Origin: Sediminibacillus terrae | GTDB taxonomy: Bacteria > Bacillota > Bacilli > Bacillales > Amphibacillaceae | Assembly (NCBI RefSeq): GCF_009602435.1 | Contig: NZ_VZDQ01000011.1 | Coordinates: forward strand, 62,001-126,000 | Length of the DNA: 64,000 bases | Direction of reading: 5' to 3' | Shown: piece after piece, positions 18,414 through 26,343 of the stretch | Layout of the letters: every line of letters begins with the position of its first letter | Position numbering within the stretch: position 1 is the first letter of the stretch | Translations under genes and position numbers: made by a program | Notes under the pieces: generated by a model | What the model was told of the DNA's origin: nothing | What the model saw: the letters and a program-made list of their open reading frames with translations, nothing else | The model's database searches: none

Positions 18414-18449
18414 CAAACAAAACAGGGAGGCATCCCTTTCCCTCCCTGT
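18414..18449 (-). terminator. Terminator of the iolB-like gene
   Basis: ACAGGGAGG (18422-18430) pairs with CCTCCCTGT (18441-18449), a perfect 9-bp stem, followed on the minus strand by TTTTGTTTG. It lies about 20 bases beyond the stop codon. Confidence 0.8.
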
Positions 18450-18469
18450 TCATCCCTTGCTTTTTTTGC

Positions 18470-19270
18470 TTATTGCTCGTGCAGCCACTTGTGGTCAGGA
18501 TCTTCATAAGGATTCAATTTCCGACCTGATTCTCCGGCCATGAACCATAAGTAGTAGACTTGATAGCCGCCAGCAGCTCCAACCGGGTGATAGCCAATAT
18601 CGATTGCAAAGCTGTCACCGTGTCTTATCGGATATGCTGTGTCGATTTTTCCGTCTTTTGTATAATGGTGCTGCACACCGAAGCCCTGCTCAGGATTTAC
18701 TTGATAGTGGTAAATCTCTTCCAAATTAGGTTCTTCCGGCGCAAATTCTCCGTCATGTTTGTGCGGAGGATAACCGGACCATTGACCAGCATCATTGACT
18801 GTCTCTCCAAGAACCATTCGGTGCACTCTTCCGTCCGCATTATCTGCAATAATGTCATTTACCGTGCGATTCCATTCCTTTTCGCCTCGCTTATGTACGA
18901 CGACTTCTTCCGGTCGTACGACGAAAGGCTGGTATTTATTTTCGGCTTTGACTTTACAAACCGCTATTTTAACATCCGTATCTGCTGTTATCTGATAAGA
19001 AGACTGACAGGGGACATATACTGTCGTAGCTTTCCCATAGAAAACGCTTTTTCTTCCACCCAGATGCTTCCAGTTTTCTCCTTCCGTTTCGACAGTAGCC
19101 GTTCCTGTCAGTATGACTAAGGCAGTTTCAAAAGAAGAGGTGTCTGCTGAAAAAGTCTCCCCTTTGTCCAGTGTCAATTTACCAAATGCCAAATATTCCA
19201 AGAGCTCATACTCCTCTGAAAAAATATCTCGATATCCTTTTTGGTCTACAGCTTTCACAAAACGTTCCAT
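18470..19270 (-). CDS. IolB/KduI-family isomerase (5-deoxy-glucuronate isomerase-like)
   Basis: A cupin-fold isomerase of 266 residues similar in length and motif order to B. subtilis IolB (5-deoxy-glucuronate to 2-deoxy-5-keto-gluconate). The metal-binding signature is WSGYPPHKHDGE with EEIYHYQVNPEQGFGVQ downstream and a second His in GYHPVG. The genomic setting does not fit inositol catabolism: no other iol pathway gene is adjacent. The gene has its own promoter carrying the AACAACGTTGTT operator shared with altronate dehydratase and pectate lyase. It may instead isomerise a pectin-derived 5-keto-4-deoxyuronate, the KduI reaction in the same superfamily. That reassignment is inference. Confidence 0.85.
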   Translation of the reverse strand: MERFVKAVDQKGYRDIFSEEYELLEYLAFGKLTLDKGETFSADTSSFETALVILTGTATVETEGENWKHLGGRKSVFYGKATTVYVPCQSSYQITADTDVKIAVCKVKAENKYQPFVVRPEEVVVHKRGEKEWNRTVNDIIADNADGRVHRMVLGETVNDAGQWSGYPPHKHDGEFAPEEPNLEEIYHYQVNPEQGFGVQHHYTKDGKIDTAYPIRHGDSFAIDIGYHPVGAAGGYQVYYLWFMAGESGRKLNPYEDPDHKWLHEQ

Positions 19271-19291
19271 ATGGAATCCTCTCCTTTTTAT

Positions 19292-19309
19292 AATAACAAC
19301 GTTGTTATT
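19292..19309. promoter_or_regulatory. 18-bp palindromic operator before the iolB-like gene
   Basis: AATAACAAC/GTTGTTATT is a perfect dyad centred between 19300 and 19301, lying between the -10 box and the ribosome binding site. It has the same core as the sites at 1435-1458 and 23857-23870. Confidence 0.8.
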
Positions 19310-19311
19310 TT

Positions 19312-19340
19312 ATTTTATATAATATTCTGATGATTTTCAA
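19312..19340 (-). promoter_or_regulatory. Probable promoter of the iolB-like gene
   Basis: TTGAAA (19335-19340) and TAAAAT (19312-19317) on the minus strand are 17 bases apart; a TATAAA at 15-base spacing is the alternative. The operator begins right behind the -10 box. Confidence 0.5.
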
Positions 19341-19650
19341 GTTTTTATTTATTCCTGTAAAAATGCCCGAGGTTAACGCACGCATCCCATAAGAAAAAGT
19401 ATCCGCTCTCTGTCGAAAACGTTTCACCAAGGGTGCTACATGAATCAGCATGTTCGCTCCTCATGAAATCACACGGAAGACTCTAAAGGGAGCCAAGGCA
19501 TCGGTGAGACCCCACAGAGCCAACGCCCGAGAAGACTCACCAGCACGCCCGTAAAAACCAGAATAGCACGCTTCACAAGCAATGCAAAAAAGACTCAAGG
19601 TAAATGCAAAAAGGATAGAAAAAAGCCTTCAAAAACCCACCTTTATCTTT
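19341..19650. repeat. Gene-free stretch with decayed intergenic repeat
   Basis: No gene seen. Bases 19450-19570 carry GGTGAGACCCCACAGAGC, GCCCGAGAAGACTCACC and related GC-rich words, typical of the Bacillaceae intergenic repeat whose better-preserved copy is at 62037-62210. The rest is unremarkable. Confidence 0.45.
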
Positions 19651-22600
19651 CTATTTTACCAGAATTTCCGCCTGTCCTTGGAACGACAGGGCAGAAGTAA
19701 GTTCACCATCAACGGTAATAAGCTGGTTTCCTTTTTCAAGCCTAGCTTCCAATGCTCTTCTGGAAAATTGAATTTTCAATTCTGGAAGACCATCTTTATC
19801 ATGATCCACGATTTTTACAGACTTCGTCCCGACAGGACGTAAATCCCCATCAAGTCTGACTTTGTTGACTTCTATATCTTCAAGATTGATACCTTTCTCC
19901 AATTCTATAAAAACATTCAATTTAGGGCCTTTTTCACCAAGGTTTTTTCCATTGTTTTTCTTTATAACATGCGGTTTGGCGGTAATTTCAGCCGGTATCC
20001 GGACTTTAAGGAAGTCACCTTTGATAATCGATCCTTCAGCGTCACGCTGGTAAGGTAATTCCGGCTCCAGACTGACAAAACTATCATCTGTAAGCTCCAC
20101 GCCTTTACTATTCAAAGTATGCGCGCCATCAAAGAAAAAGTTTGTTTCTGAAATTAATGCTTGTGGATAAACATCGCCGGCCGTATACTCAGATTGATAG
20201 GATATAAACCGGTCGATGGTAAAATCTTGGTTGATTGATTCGTATGTGGAAAAATCGATGTTTCCTCCGGCATTATTGTAGGCAATGTTATTTTCTGCAA
20301 TGACCCCTGGGTTACTGTTGCTGGTAAAACCTGCTGCTCCATTGCCAAATGCGATGCTGTCTTTGATTATATGTGGTACGTGAATCCCCTCTCCACCAAG
20401 TTTGAAACCATTTTTATCTCCGTCACCAACCGTGCCATCGCTTAATGTGCCATTCTGATAAGCAATACTATCCTCAATCAGGACGACGCCAATTGCACCG
20501 GTACCTGCCTTTGTATATAAATCCCACCCATCATCGATATTATGATGGGCGATACAGCCTTGGAATACGTTGTTTTCTCCGGCCGTTAGTTTCGCCGCAA
20601 ACCCATCAGCATTATTGTCAGATGGATCCCGATTGTCGAAGGATTCACTGTTCAAAACCAAATTGTCGCTTGGCCACTCTTCTCTGGGTGCTTCCGGAAC
20701 TGTCCGGCTGATTTGCAATCCTGTATCGCCGTTCTGATAAAAGCGGCTTTTTTCAATGATGTTATGGCTGCCTCCTACTGTAAACCCCTTTGTATTACCT
20801 GCAGATTTGGTGAAGTCAATGCCAGTTATATGCCAAAAGTTCCCGCTGAGTACCACGCCCTCTGATTTCTTGTCGAAGTCGATCACAGGCCTCGTCCCTT
20901 CTTCTGCAACCAAATACTTCCTAGCCTCTTCGGTTCCGTCATTGTACTTTTCAATTTCCAATTTTTGATTACGAACATACTTGCCTTCGGTCAGTATAAT
21001 TTTTTGACCAGGTTGTACAAATGCGGTAGCAGTATCAAGGTCAAGAGGACTCTCTTTTGACCCGGTTCCTTCTGGTGAACCGCCAGGAGCTGTATAAATG
21101 TCCTGACCATCACGAAAGGTCTTCATCGATACAGTAAAATTTCTGACGATTTTTTTATAGTCAGTCAAATATTGAGTATCATCAGGAATAAAAGAAATAC
21201 TGAAGTTATTTTCCTGGTCACCGTTAAGCTCTGTTGTTATGACTGAAGTCTTTCCTGCTTGAAGGGAGAGGAATCGGGTAACCTTCTCTTCTCCTTGCTT
21301 CACTGTTACGAATCCGTCCACATTCGGTCTTAACCGTAATTCATAGGAAGATTCGGAAGTTTTACTTCTAGACAACACTTCCAGCTTAGGACTTACCGGT
21401 TCAGCAGGCGGATTCACCTTAGGCGGATCTGTAGATTGAGCAGTAGTCTCCAATTCCATGTTGTGTACTTCAATGTCTGCCAGACGGGCTGTATAAAAAC
21501 CGACATACATCTTGGAATCCTGTACGTTCAATATTGCTGGCTCGAAAAAGACAGCTTGTCCGCCTTCGTTGATTTGTCCGGATATACCGCTATTTGTTTT
21601 AGACAAAGTGAGACGATAAGCCTTTTCAGGATGTGTGTTGCCTGGTACTGGTTTCGCCTCGTCCAGCATCTTTTTCTGAATGCCATTGCTTCCAGATCCA
21701 TCAGGGGTATCAACGCCTGTCCGGATAAACAACTGTGTACCGTTTTTTTCCTGAGTGCCACCGCTAAACCCGCCGATCGCAGCAATATTGGAAGCGAAAA
21801 CGCTAGAATCTCCTTCCACCCCAATCGCATCCCGGGCCATGATGCCAAATGATTCCTGCCCATCATGTGCCGGACTTTTAGCATATTCACGGACAGAAAT
21901 GTCAGCCGATAACTGAAAATTATCCTCTTCTGCGTCTAATTCTGTATAGTAGAATGTAATGCCATCATGATCTCCAGTTATTTTTCCTGCCCCTGGCTCG
22001 GCTACTAACCGAACGGTTCCACCATCCAGTTGTTCCACATAGTTTTTTTCTGGTCCTGTTGATTGTCCGAATTGTATCGTCTTCCATTCCGGTTGCAGCG
22101 TTTCTCTGACTGATACCTCGAAGGAGACCGGGTCGATTTCATCAATATCAGGGATGACTTGAATCGGATAAACCCCCGTTTTCCCGCCATCAAACGCAGA
22201 GGTATCCAGTTGGTAATCTGATTCACTGATTTGCTCTACATCTTGGTTATCGAACAGTTTTCCCACCTCTAGTCCGGTTGGGTTGAATTCCTCCCCTATT
22301 TGATAGGTTGTTTTTGGATAATTCATCACTTTCAAACCCAGTAAATCTCTTTCCTTCACTTGGACAGTAAAGGCTGTCTCCGCTTCCTTATAAAATAGTT
22401 GCACCTGTTGATCGCCAAGTGTTCTCGTATCTATTTGAGAGGCGCTCAGCTGCCGCCGCATTACCCGTTCCACCGAACCGTCACTGTAGGTCGCTTCGAC
22501 AATCAACCCTGCCAAGTCAAGCTCATCGCCGGGATAATAGATTGTTTTCTGCGGAGCCTTTTGAATCTCTAAACCGGTTAGTTCCGCATCTGATACAAAG

Positions 22601-23766
22601 ACATGGAAGTTAACAGAAATAGCAGGATTTTGTTTTGATTGAACAAACACCGTCTGGTTTCCTGATTCGGTAAATCGATATTCGGCTGGGTCGATAATCT
22701 CATTGTCGATTATGAATTGTAACTGCTCTTCTTCCACTTCTTCGATCAGATAACCATTGTCGAATTCTCCTTCCACGACTAATCCATCCGTTTCCATGAT
22801 ATCTTGCAAATAATAATCGGTTTTGGCGGGATTATATTTGATTTGCAGATCGGTCAGCGCCAAATCCCGAATCTCAATGTTTAACTCTGTGGAAGATCCT
22901 GCGTAATGTATCACTATAGAACCGGTTCCAACTGTGTTGCTGTCAAATCCGGTAACAAAAAAATCATCTGAGTCGAGCAACTCTCTGCTGCCATCTGAAT
23001 AAACAGCTGTTACAAGAAGTCCTTCTAAATCAAGCTGTTCACCGATCAAATACGATTGCTTCATATTTACTGCATCGGCTTGCAAACTTTCCGGTACCTT
23101 GTCTGCGACTGTTAAAGAATAGTCTTCAAAAGTTACAGCCGCTTCTCGGGCAACATAAAAGCCGGCATAGAGCTTATCCGACAAGCCGTCCGGCAAAGAA
23201 ACAGTTTGTTTGTCCCCGTTTACAGCAACCTCATATCCCTCTCCGGATTTCTTAATCGATAAATCATAAGTTTCCCCGGTAATCGGCGGGCTGCTTTCGG
23301 TAAAACCTTTCATTTTAGTCAACCCGTCCAGGTTGTAGAAACCGCGCATTTGATCGTCCAGCCCTCCGACAGCTAAATAATTGGAAGTGACTTTACTGGA
23401 ATCCCCATTTTCAGCTACTTGGTCACGAATCATCAATCCAAACGAACGCTGGCTGTCAGGGGTGTATCGATCGATTTTCACGGTGGTATGCATCTCAAAG
23501 TTGGAATCAGCCGCTAGTTCCATAAAATAGAATGACAGTCCCTCTTCACTACTTGCTATTTTTCCTCCTGTTGCATCCATGCTGAATGAGCCATCTTCAT
23601 AAAAAAGTGGGGATGGATTTTTTTCTTTACTCGTATTAGAACCGAAAGCGGCAAATTGCCAGTCGTTGCTCTTCAAAAATTTAGTGTATCCTGCTGAAAC
23701 CGAAAAGGACACATTGCTCCACATAAGCAAACAGGATGCCAAAACAAGAAACAGCTTTTTCTTCAT
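19651..23766 (-). CDS. Secreted multidomain pectate lyase, polysaccharide lyase family 9
   Basis: Extracellular endo-lyase cleaving polygalacturonate by beta-elimination. Of 1371 residues, 1-25 are a signal peptide. Residues about 26-225 and 560-790 are two related beta-sandwich-like modules (shared words SFGLMIRD/SFGIMARD and YAGFYVAR/YVGFYTAR). About 230-550 contains four bacterial Ig-like repeats with the pattern Y-G-E-L-L-V-YSDGS. Residues about 885-1200 form the right-handed beta-helix. The catalytic region shows NADGFAAKL, the Ca-binding DDGWD near residue 1079, and GFKLGGEG near 1121, whose Lys corresponds to the catalytic base of Pel9A. Family enzymes are normally a few hundred residues shorter. 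No LPXTG anchor was seen. Promoter, operator and cre lie directly upstream. Confidence 0.92.
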   Translation of the reverse strand: MKKKLFLVLASCLLMWSNVSFSVSAGYTKFLKSNDWQFAAFGSNTSKEKNPSPLFYEDGSFSMDATGGKIASSEEGLSFYFMELAADSNFEMHTTVKIDRYTPDSQRSFGLMIRDQVAENGDSSKVTSNYLAVGGLDDQMRGFYNLDGLTKMKGFTESSPPITGETYDLSIKKSGEGYEVAVNGDKQTVSLPDGLSDKLYAGFYVAREAAVTFEDYSLTVADKVPESLQADAVNMKQSYLIGEQLDLEGLLVTAVYSDGSRELLDSDDFFVTGFDSNTVGTGSIVIHYAGSSTELNIEIRDLALTDLQIKYNPAKTDYYLQDIMETDGLVVEGEFDNGYLIEEVEEEQLQFIIDNEIIDPAEYRFTESGNQTVFVQSKQNPAISVNFHVFVSDAELTGLEIQKAPQKTIYYPGDELDLAGLIVEATYSDGSVERVMRRQLSASQIDTRTLGDQQVQLFYKEAETAFTVQVKERDLLGLKVMNYPKTTYQIGEEFNPTGLEVGKLFDNQDVEQISESDYQLDTSAFDGGKTGVYPIQVIPDIDEIDPVSFEVSVRETLQPEWKTIQFGQSTGPEKNYVEQLDGGTVRLVAEPGAGKITGDHDGITFYYTELDAEEDNFQLSADISVREYAKSPAHDGQESFGIMARDAIGVEGDSSVFASNIAAIGGFSGGTQEKNGTQLFIRTGVDTPDGSGSNGIQKKMLDEAKPVPGNTHPEKAYRLTLSKTNSGISGQINEGGQAVFFEPAILNVQDSKMYVGFYTARLADIEVHNMELETTAQSTDPPKVNPPAEPVSPKLEVLSRSKTSESSYELRLRPNVDGFVTVKQGEEKVTRFLSLQAGKTSVITTELNGDQENNFSISFIPDDTQYLTDYKKIVRNFTVSMKTFRDGQDIYTAPGGSPEGTGSKESPLDLDTATAFVQPGQKIILTEGKYVRNQKLEIEKYNDGTEEARKYLVAEEGTRPVIDFDKKSEGVVLSGNFWHITGIDFTKSAGNTKGFTVGGSHNIIEKSRFYQNGDTGLQISRTVPEAPREEWPSDNLVLNSESFDNRDPSDNNADGFAAKLTAGENNVFQGCIAHHNIDDGWDLYTKAGTGAIGVVLIEDSIAYQNGTLSDGTVGDGDKNGFKLGGEGIHVPHIIKDSIAFGNGAAGFTSNSNPGVIAENNIAYNNAGGNIDFSTYESINQDFTIDRFISYQSEYTAGDVYPQALISETNFFFDGAHTLNSKGVELTDDSFVSLEPELPYQRDAEGSIIKGDFLKVRIPAEITAKPHVIKKNNGKNLGEKGPKLNVFIELEKGINLEDIEVNKVRLDGDLRPVGTKSVKIVDHDKDGLPELKIQFSRRALEARLEKGNQLITVDGELTSALSFQGQAEILVK

Positions 23767-23838
23767 TTATTGATCTCCTTTACAAAAGTTTTCTCCCCTG
23801 CGATAAGACCTGAATTTTTTCACCACCTTCTTCATTAA

Positions 23839-23852
23839 AGAAAACGCTTACA
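23839..23852 (-). promoter_or_regulatory. cre site in the pectate lyase leader
   Basis: On the minus strand TGTAAGCGTTTTCT matches the cre consensus except for the last base. It lies about 20-30 bases downstream of the predicted start of transcription, a position where CcpA acts as a roadblock. Confidence 0.7.
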
Positions 23853-23856
23853 TCTT

Positions 23857-23870
23857 TAACAACGTTGTTA
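23857..23870. promoter_or_regulatory. Palindromic operator of the pectate lyase promoter
   Basis: TAACAACGTTGTTA, a 14-bp perfect dyad centred between 23863 and 23864, sits just after the -10 box. It is the third copy of the island's operator. Confidence 0.78.
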
Positions 23871-23878
23871 TGTGCTGT

Positions 23879-23907
23879 ATCATAAAACTCGGGCAACAAA
23901 TTGTCAA
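23879..23907 (-). promoter_or_regulatory. Promoter of the pectate lyase gene, overlapped by a hairpin
   Basis: TTGACA (23902-23907) and TATGAT (23879-23884) on the minus strand are 17 bases apart. The same segment forms AAAACTCGG/CCGAGTTTT, a 9-bp stem at 23884-23916, which may act as terminator for the ROK gene upstream. Confidence 0.65.
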
Positions 23908-23956
23908 CCGAGTTTTACGAAAATTCATACCATTTACCTAGTAGTAATCTGTTATT

Positions 23957-24853
23957 TCAATTGGGAGAAAGATTGATTTGCTTCATCAATCCGTAAACCG
24001 CTCCGAGTAAATTTGAATTTTGCCTGAAGTGACATGCTGCAATCTTAGGCTCAACAGTGGCAATGTCTATCCTGTTGAGAATCATTTTTATTTTTTCATC
24101 GATTCGGTCGGTTAAATCGGACCTGGCACTTATCCCGCCACCAATTAATATCAACTCTGGATCGAATATGTACTGCAAATTATAGATTCCGACAGCCAGA
24201 TTATGGTAAAATCGGTCGATTGCATTTATACAATCCTTATCCCCGTTTTCAGCCATGGAAAATATTTTTTCACCGGACAACGAACTGCTTTTAACTCGTT
24301 TAGCAGCTGCCACCATACGGACCAAAGCAGCAGTAGAAGCTGTTGCACTCCATGTGTTATCTTCTTCGGAAAGTTCGGGTCGTATAAGCATATAGCCAAA
24401 TTCTCCGCCATGCAGATGTGCGCCTTTGTGCAAGGAACCATTTTTAATAACAGCTCCGCCTATTCCTGTACCTATGACAACCGCCAGTACGTCCTGTTTC
24501 CCCTGCGCTGCCCCTTTCCATACCTCGGCATACCCCGCACAGTTGGCATCATTCTCCATGAACACAGGCAAATTCGTCTTTTCTTTAACCATCTGTTTGA
24601 TATTCGGCCCGTGTATATATGGCAAGGCACTCGATCCATATACTATCCCTTCCTCTGAAACTGCTCCGGGAGCACTTATTGCAATCCCGGCAGTTTCATC
24701 GCGGGTCTTCGCGTGATCCACGATGAAACCGATCAATCCTTCAAGGGCATCCGGGGTTGCCGTTTTGCCACTCTCCGCTAACTCTCCATCTTCCGTGATC
24801 ACAGCATATTTTATAAACGTTCCACCTATGTCAAAAGCTAAATATTTTTCCAT
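23957..24853 (-). CDS. ROK-family sugar kinase, BglK-like (beta-glucoside kinase type), paralogue 1
   Basis: A 298-residue ROK kinase. It shows the N-terminal phosphate-binding loop FDIGGTFIK, the sugar-binding ENDANCAGYAE with catalytic Asp near residue 105, TIGTGIGGAV-type VIGTGIGGAVIKNG, and GGEFGYML. The Cys-rich zinc motif of ROK glucokinases and repressors is absent, as in Klebsiella BglK, and the tail GIYNLQYIFDPELILIGGG resembles that enzyme. No HTH is present, so it is an enzyme rather than a regulator. GAGGGTGGAG lies before the ATG. A close paralogue is at 26344-27246. It probably phosphorylates a glucoside or glucose; substrate is inferred from similarity only. Confidence 0.85.
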   Translation of the reverse strand: MEKYLAFDIGGTFIKYAVITEDGELAESGKTATPDALEGLIGFIVDHAKTRDETAGIAISAPGAVSEEGIVYGSSALPYIHGPNIKQMVKEKTNLPVFMENDANCAGYAEVWKGAAQGKQDVLAVVIGTGIGGAVIKNGSLHKGAHLHGGEFGYMLIRPELSEEDNTWSATASTAALVRMVAAAKRVKSSSLSGEKIFSMAENGDKDCINAIDRFYHNLAVGIYNLQYIFDPELILIGGGISARSDLTDRIDEKIKMILNRIDIATVEPKIAACHFRQNSNLLGAVYGLMKQINLSPN

Positions 24854-24894
24854 TGCTCCACCCTCTTATAGCTAAATAACGAATCCCTTATAAT

Positions 24895-24925
24895 TAAAAC
24901 AAAGAAGACAGCCAGTGGCTGCCTG
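24895..24925 (-). terminator. Probable terminator after the exonuclease gene
   Basis: GACAGCC (24907-24913) pairs with GGCTGCC (24917-24923) and is followed on the minus strand by TTCTTTGTTTT. It lies about 20 bases after the stop of the DnaQ-like gene. Confidence 0.5.
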
Positions 24926-24943
24926 TTTCTGCATGAATAGACC

Positions 24944-25552
24944 TTACCGTTTAGCAGACTTTCGCCGTTTGGTCTGAGTTTTAGGCGGAAAATAACCACG
25001 CTCGTAAACCCTGCCCTTCTTACAACCATGCAAAGCCGCCAACGCGTCGAGGTCCTCAACTTGTTGGTGCTTGATCGCTTCTACCATCAGTAATGCTGCA
25101 GCTCTGGCATCTTCGAGCGCATTGTGATGAAAGAACTCGATTCCATTATGTGCTGCTACTGTATGGAGCTTATGATTCGGCAATTCCGGCCAAACCTTTT
25201 TGGACATGGTCACTGTACAGAGATAGTCAAACTCAGGATAAATCAGTGCGTATCGGTCCAGGGTCTGCCGCAGTACACTCATATCGAAGCTGGCGTTATG
25301 GGCGACGACTAATCGGCCGGACAGGTAAGGAATCAACGCGGGCCACAGTTCGTCAAAAGTCGGAGCATCCAATACGTCCTGTTCATTGATGCCGTGGATG
25401 TACGTATTAAAGGAATCAAATTCCATCAATGGATTGATCAAGCTGTAATATTCATCTATAATGCCCTTCTCATCAGCGATGACGACTCCGATGGAACAAG
25501 CACTGGTACGGTAACGATTCGCCGTTTCAAAGTCTATTGCCGCTATTTGCAA
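24944..25552 (-). CDS. DEDDh-type 3'-5' exonuclease (DnaQ/RNase T family)
   Basis: A 202-residue nuclease with the three exonuclease motifs: Exo I AIDFETAN (Asp7, Glu9), Exo II VAHNASFDMSVL (Asp), and Exo III HHNALEDARAAALL (His and Asp), which is the DEDDh arrangement. A basic tail (KTQTKRRKSAKR) may help nucleic-acid binding. The start is TTG at 25552, preceded by GGAGGG. It is unrelated to the sugar genes on either side and has its own terminator. Similar stand-alone exonucleases are common in Bacillaceae; whether it proofreads, repairs or trims RNA cannot be told. Confidence 0.88.
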   Translation of the reverse strand: MQIAAIDFETANRYRTSACSIGVVIADEKGIIDEYYSLINPLMEFDSFNTYIHGINEQDVLDAPTFDELWPALIPYLSGRLVVAHNASFDMSVLRQTLDRYALIYPEFDYLCTVTMSKKVWPELPNHKLHTVAAHNGIEFFHHNALEDARAAALLMVEAIKHQQVEDLDALAALHGCKKGRVYERGYFPPKTQTKRRKSAKR

Positions 25553-25906
25553 AATATTCCCTCCAAATGAGGTTTTTTCCTCGCTTATGGCTATATTATA
25601 TAATACTTGAAATAGACAAACAAAAAAATAGTCTTTTAAAATTTATGTTGGCAATACAGCATTCCCCCCCCCTCCCTGAAAAACGAATCAAATTCAGGAG
25701 AGGTATATAAACAAGTTAACCCGGAAGCATTGGCGTGGTGTTTAAAAGCAAATGAGGCGGAATGTTTTATACTCCACAAGCTCACTATCGAAAAACACCG
25801 GACGAACGCCCGAGACTCCTCGAAAGCTGCTGTTGGTTCTCGGTCGCCTGCATTTCCGCTGTCTCGCTTATTTCCTCTGCTACCAAAATTTTTTTCTCCT
25901 TTAAAA
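25553..25906. other. Gene-free stretch between two minus-strand genes
   Basis: Contains the promoter region of the exonuclease gene and, at about 25795-25870, words such as CGAGACTCCTCGAAAGCTGC and GTCGCCTGCATTTCCGCTG that resemble the decayed intergenic repeat. Two overlapping open frames here have no ribosome site and no recognisable protein. Confidence 0.4.
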
Positions 25907-25935
25907 AAAGACCAAAGCTTATGGGCCCGGTCTTT
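25907..25935 (-). terminator. Terminator after the 103-residue protein gene
   Basis: AAAGACC (25907-25913) and GGTCTTT (25929-25935) form the stem, followed on the minus strand by a T-run from 25909 down to 25903. Confidence 0.75.
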
Positions 25936-25955
25936 AAGATGTTCCTTTATACCTG

Positions 25956-26267
25956 CTATTTTTGCTCTTGCTTTTTCAACAATTCTTCCATGTTACCATT
26001 CATCCGTCCTAATTGGCGGATAATCATCCAATTTTGTTCTACCAGTGTAGATAAATAGGTAACCTTCGCTTGTTCTTCTGCCTTTGCAAAACTCAATGCC
26101 ATTCCAGCCTTGAAAAAGTTATTTCCTGCCAAGTCATTTGCAATGCGTTGTAGGACCACCAGATCCTTTTCATCCAAATCTTCTAACTGGTATTTTTCCA
26201 TGAACTTTTGCAGCTGCTTTTCTTCTTTTGATTGTTTCTTTTCATCATTCCCGCCAAATAATCCCAT
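25956..26267 (-). CDS. Small conserved cytosolic protein of unknown function
   Basis: A 103-residue protein, MGLFGGNDEKKQ..., with a highly charged start and predicted helices throughout. No signal, membrane segment or Cys is present. Similar short proteins occur in Bacillaceae genomes but I know no function. AGGAGGAT precedes the ATG at good spacing and a terminator follows, so the gene is real. It lies 77 bases downstream of the second ROK kinase and may be the last gene of that operon. Confidence 0.7.
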   Translation of the reverse strand: MGLFGGNDEKKQSKEEKQLQKFMEKYQLEDLDEKDLVVLQRIANDLAGNNFFKAGMALSFAKAEEQAKVTYLSTLVEQNWMIIRQLGRMNGNMEELLKKQEQK

Positions 26268-26343
26268 ATACTTATCCTCCTGTATTAAATCTCACTAAAA
26301 CATTTTCACTTACAACAGGAGGGGAAATCAAGTAAAACATTTT

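Noticed and set aside
19450-19570. GC-rich repeated words considered as CRISPR or tRNA remnant
   Set aside because: No regular spacing or cloverleaf; the words match the dispersed intergenic repeat instead.
25730-26058. Overlapping plus-strand open frames of 97-98 codons
   Set aside because: They span a terminator and the antisense of the 103-residue protein gene; no ribosome sites.
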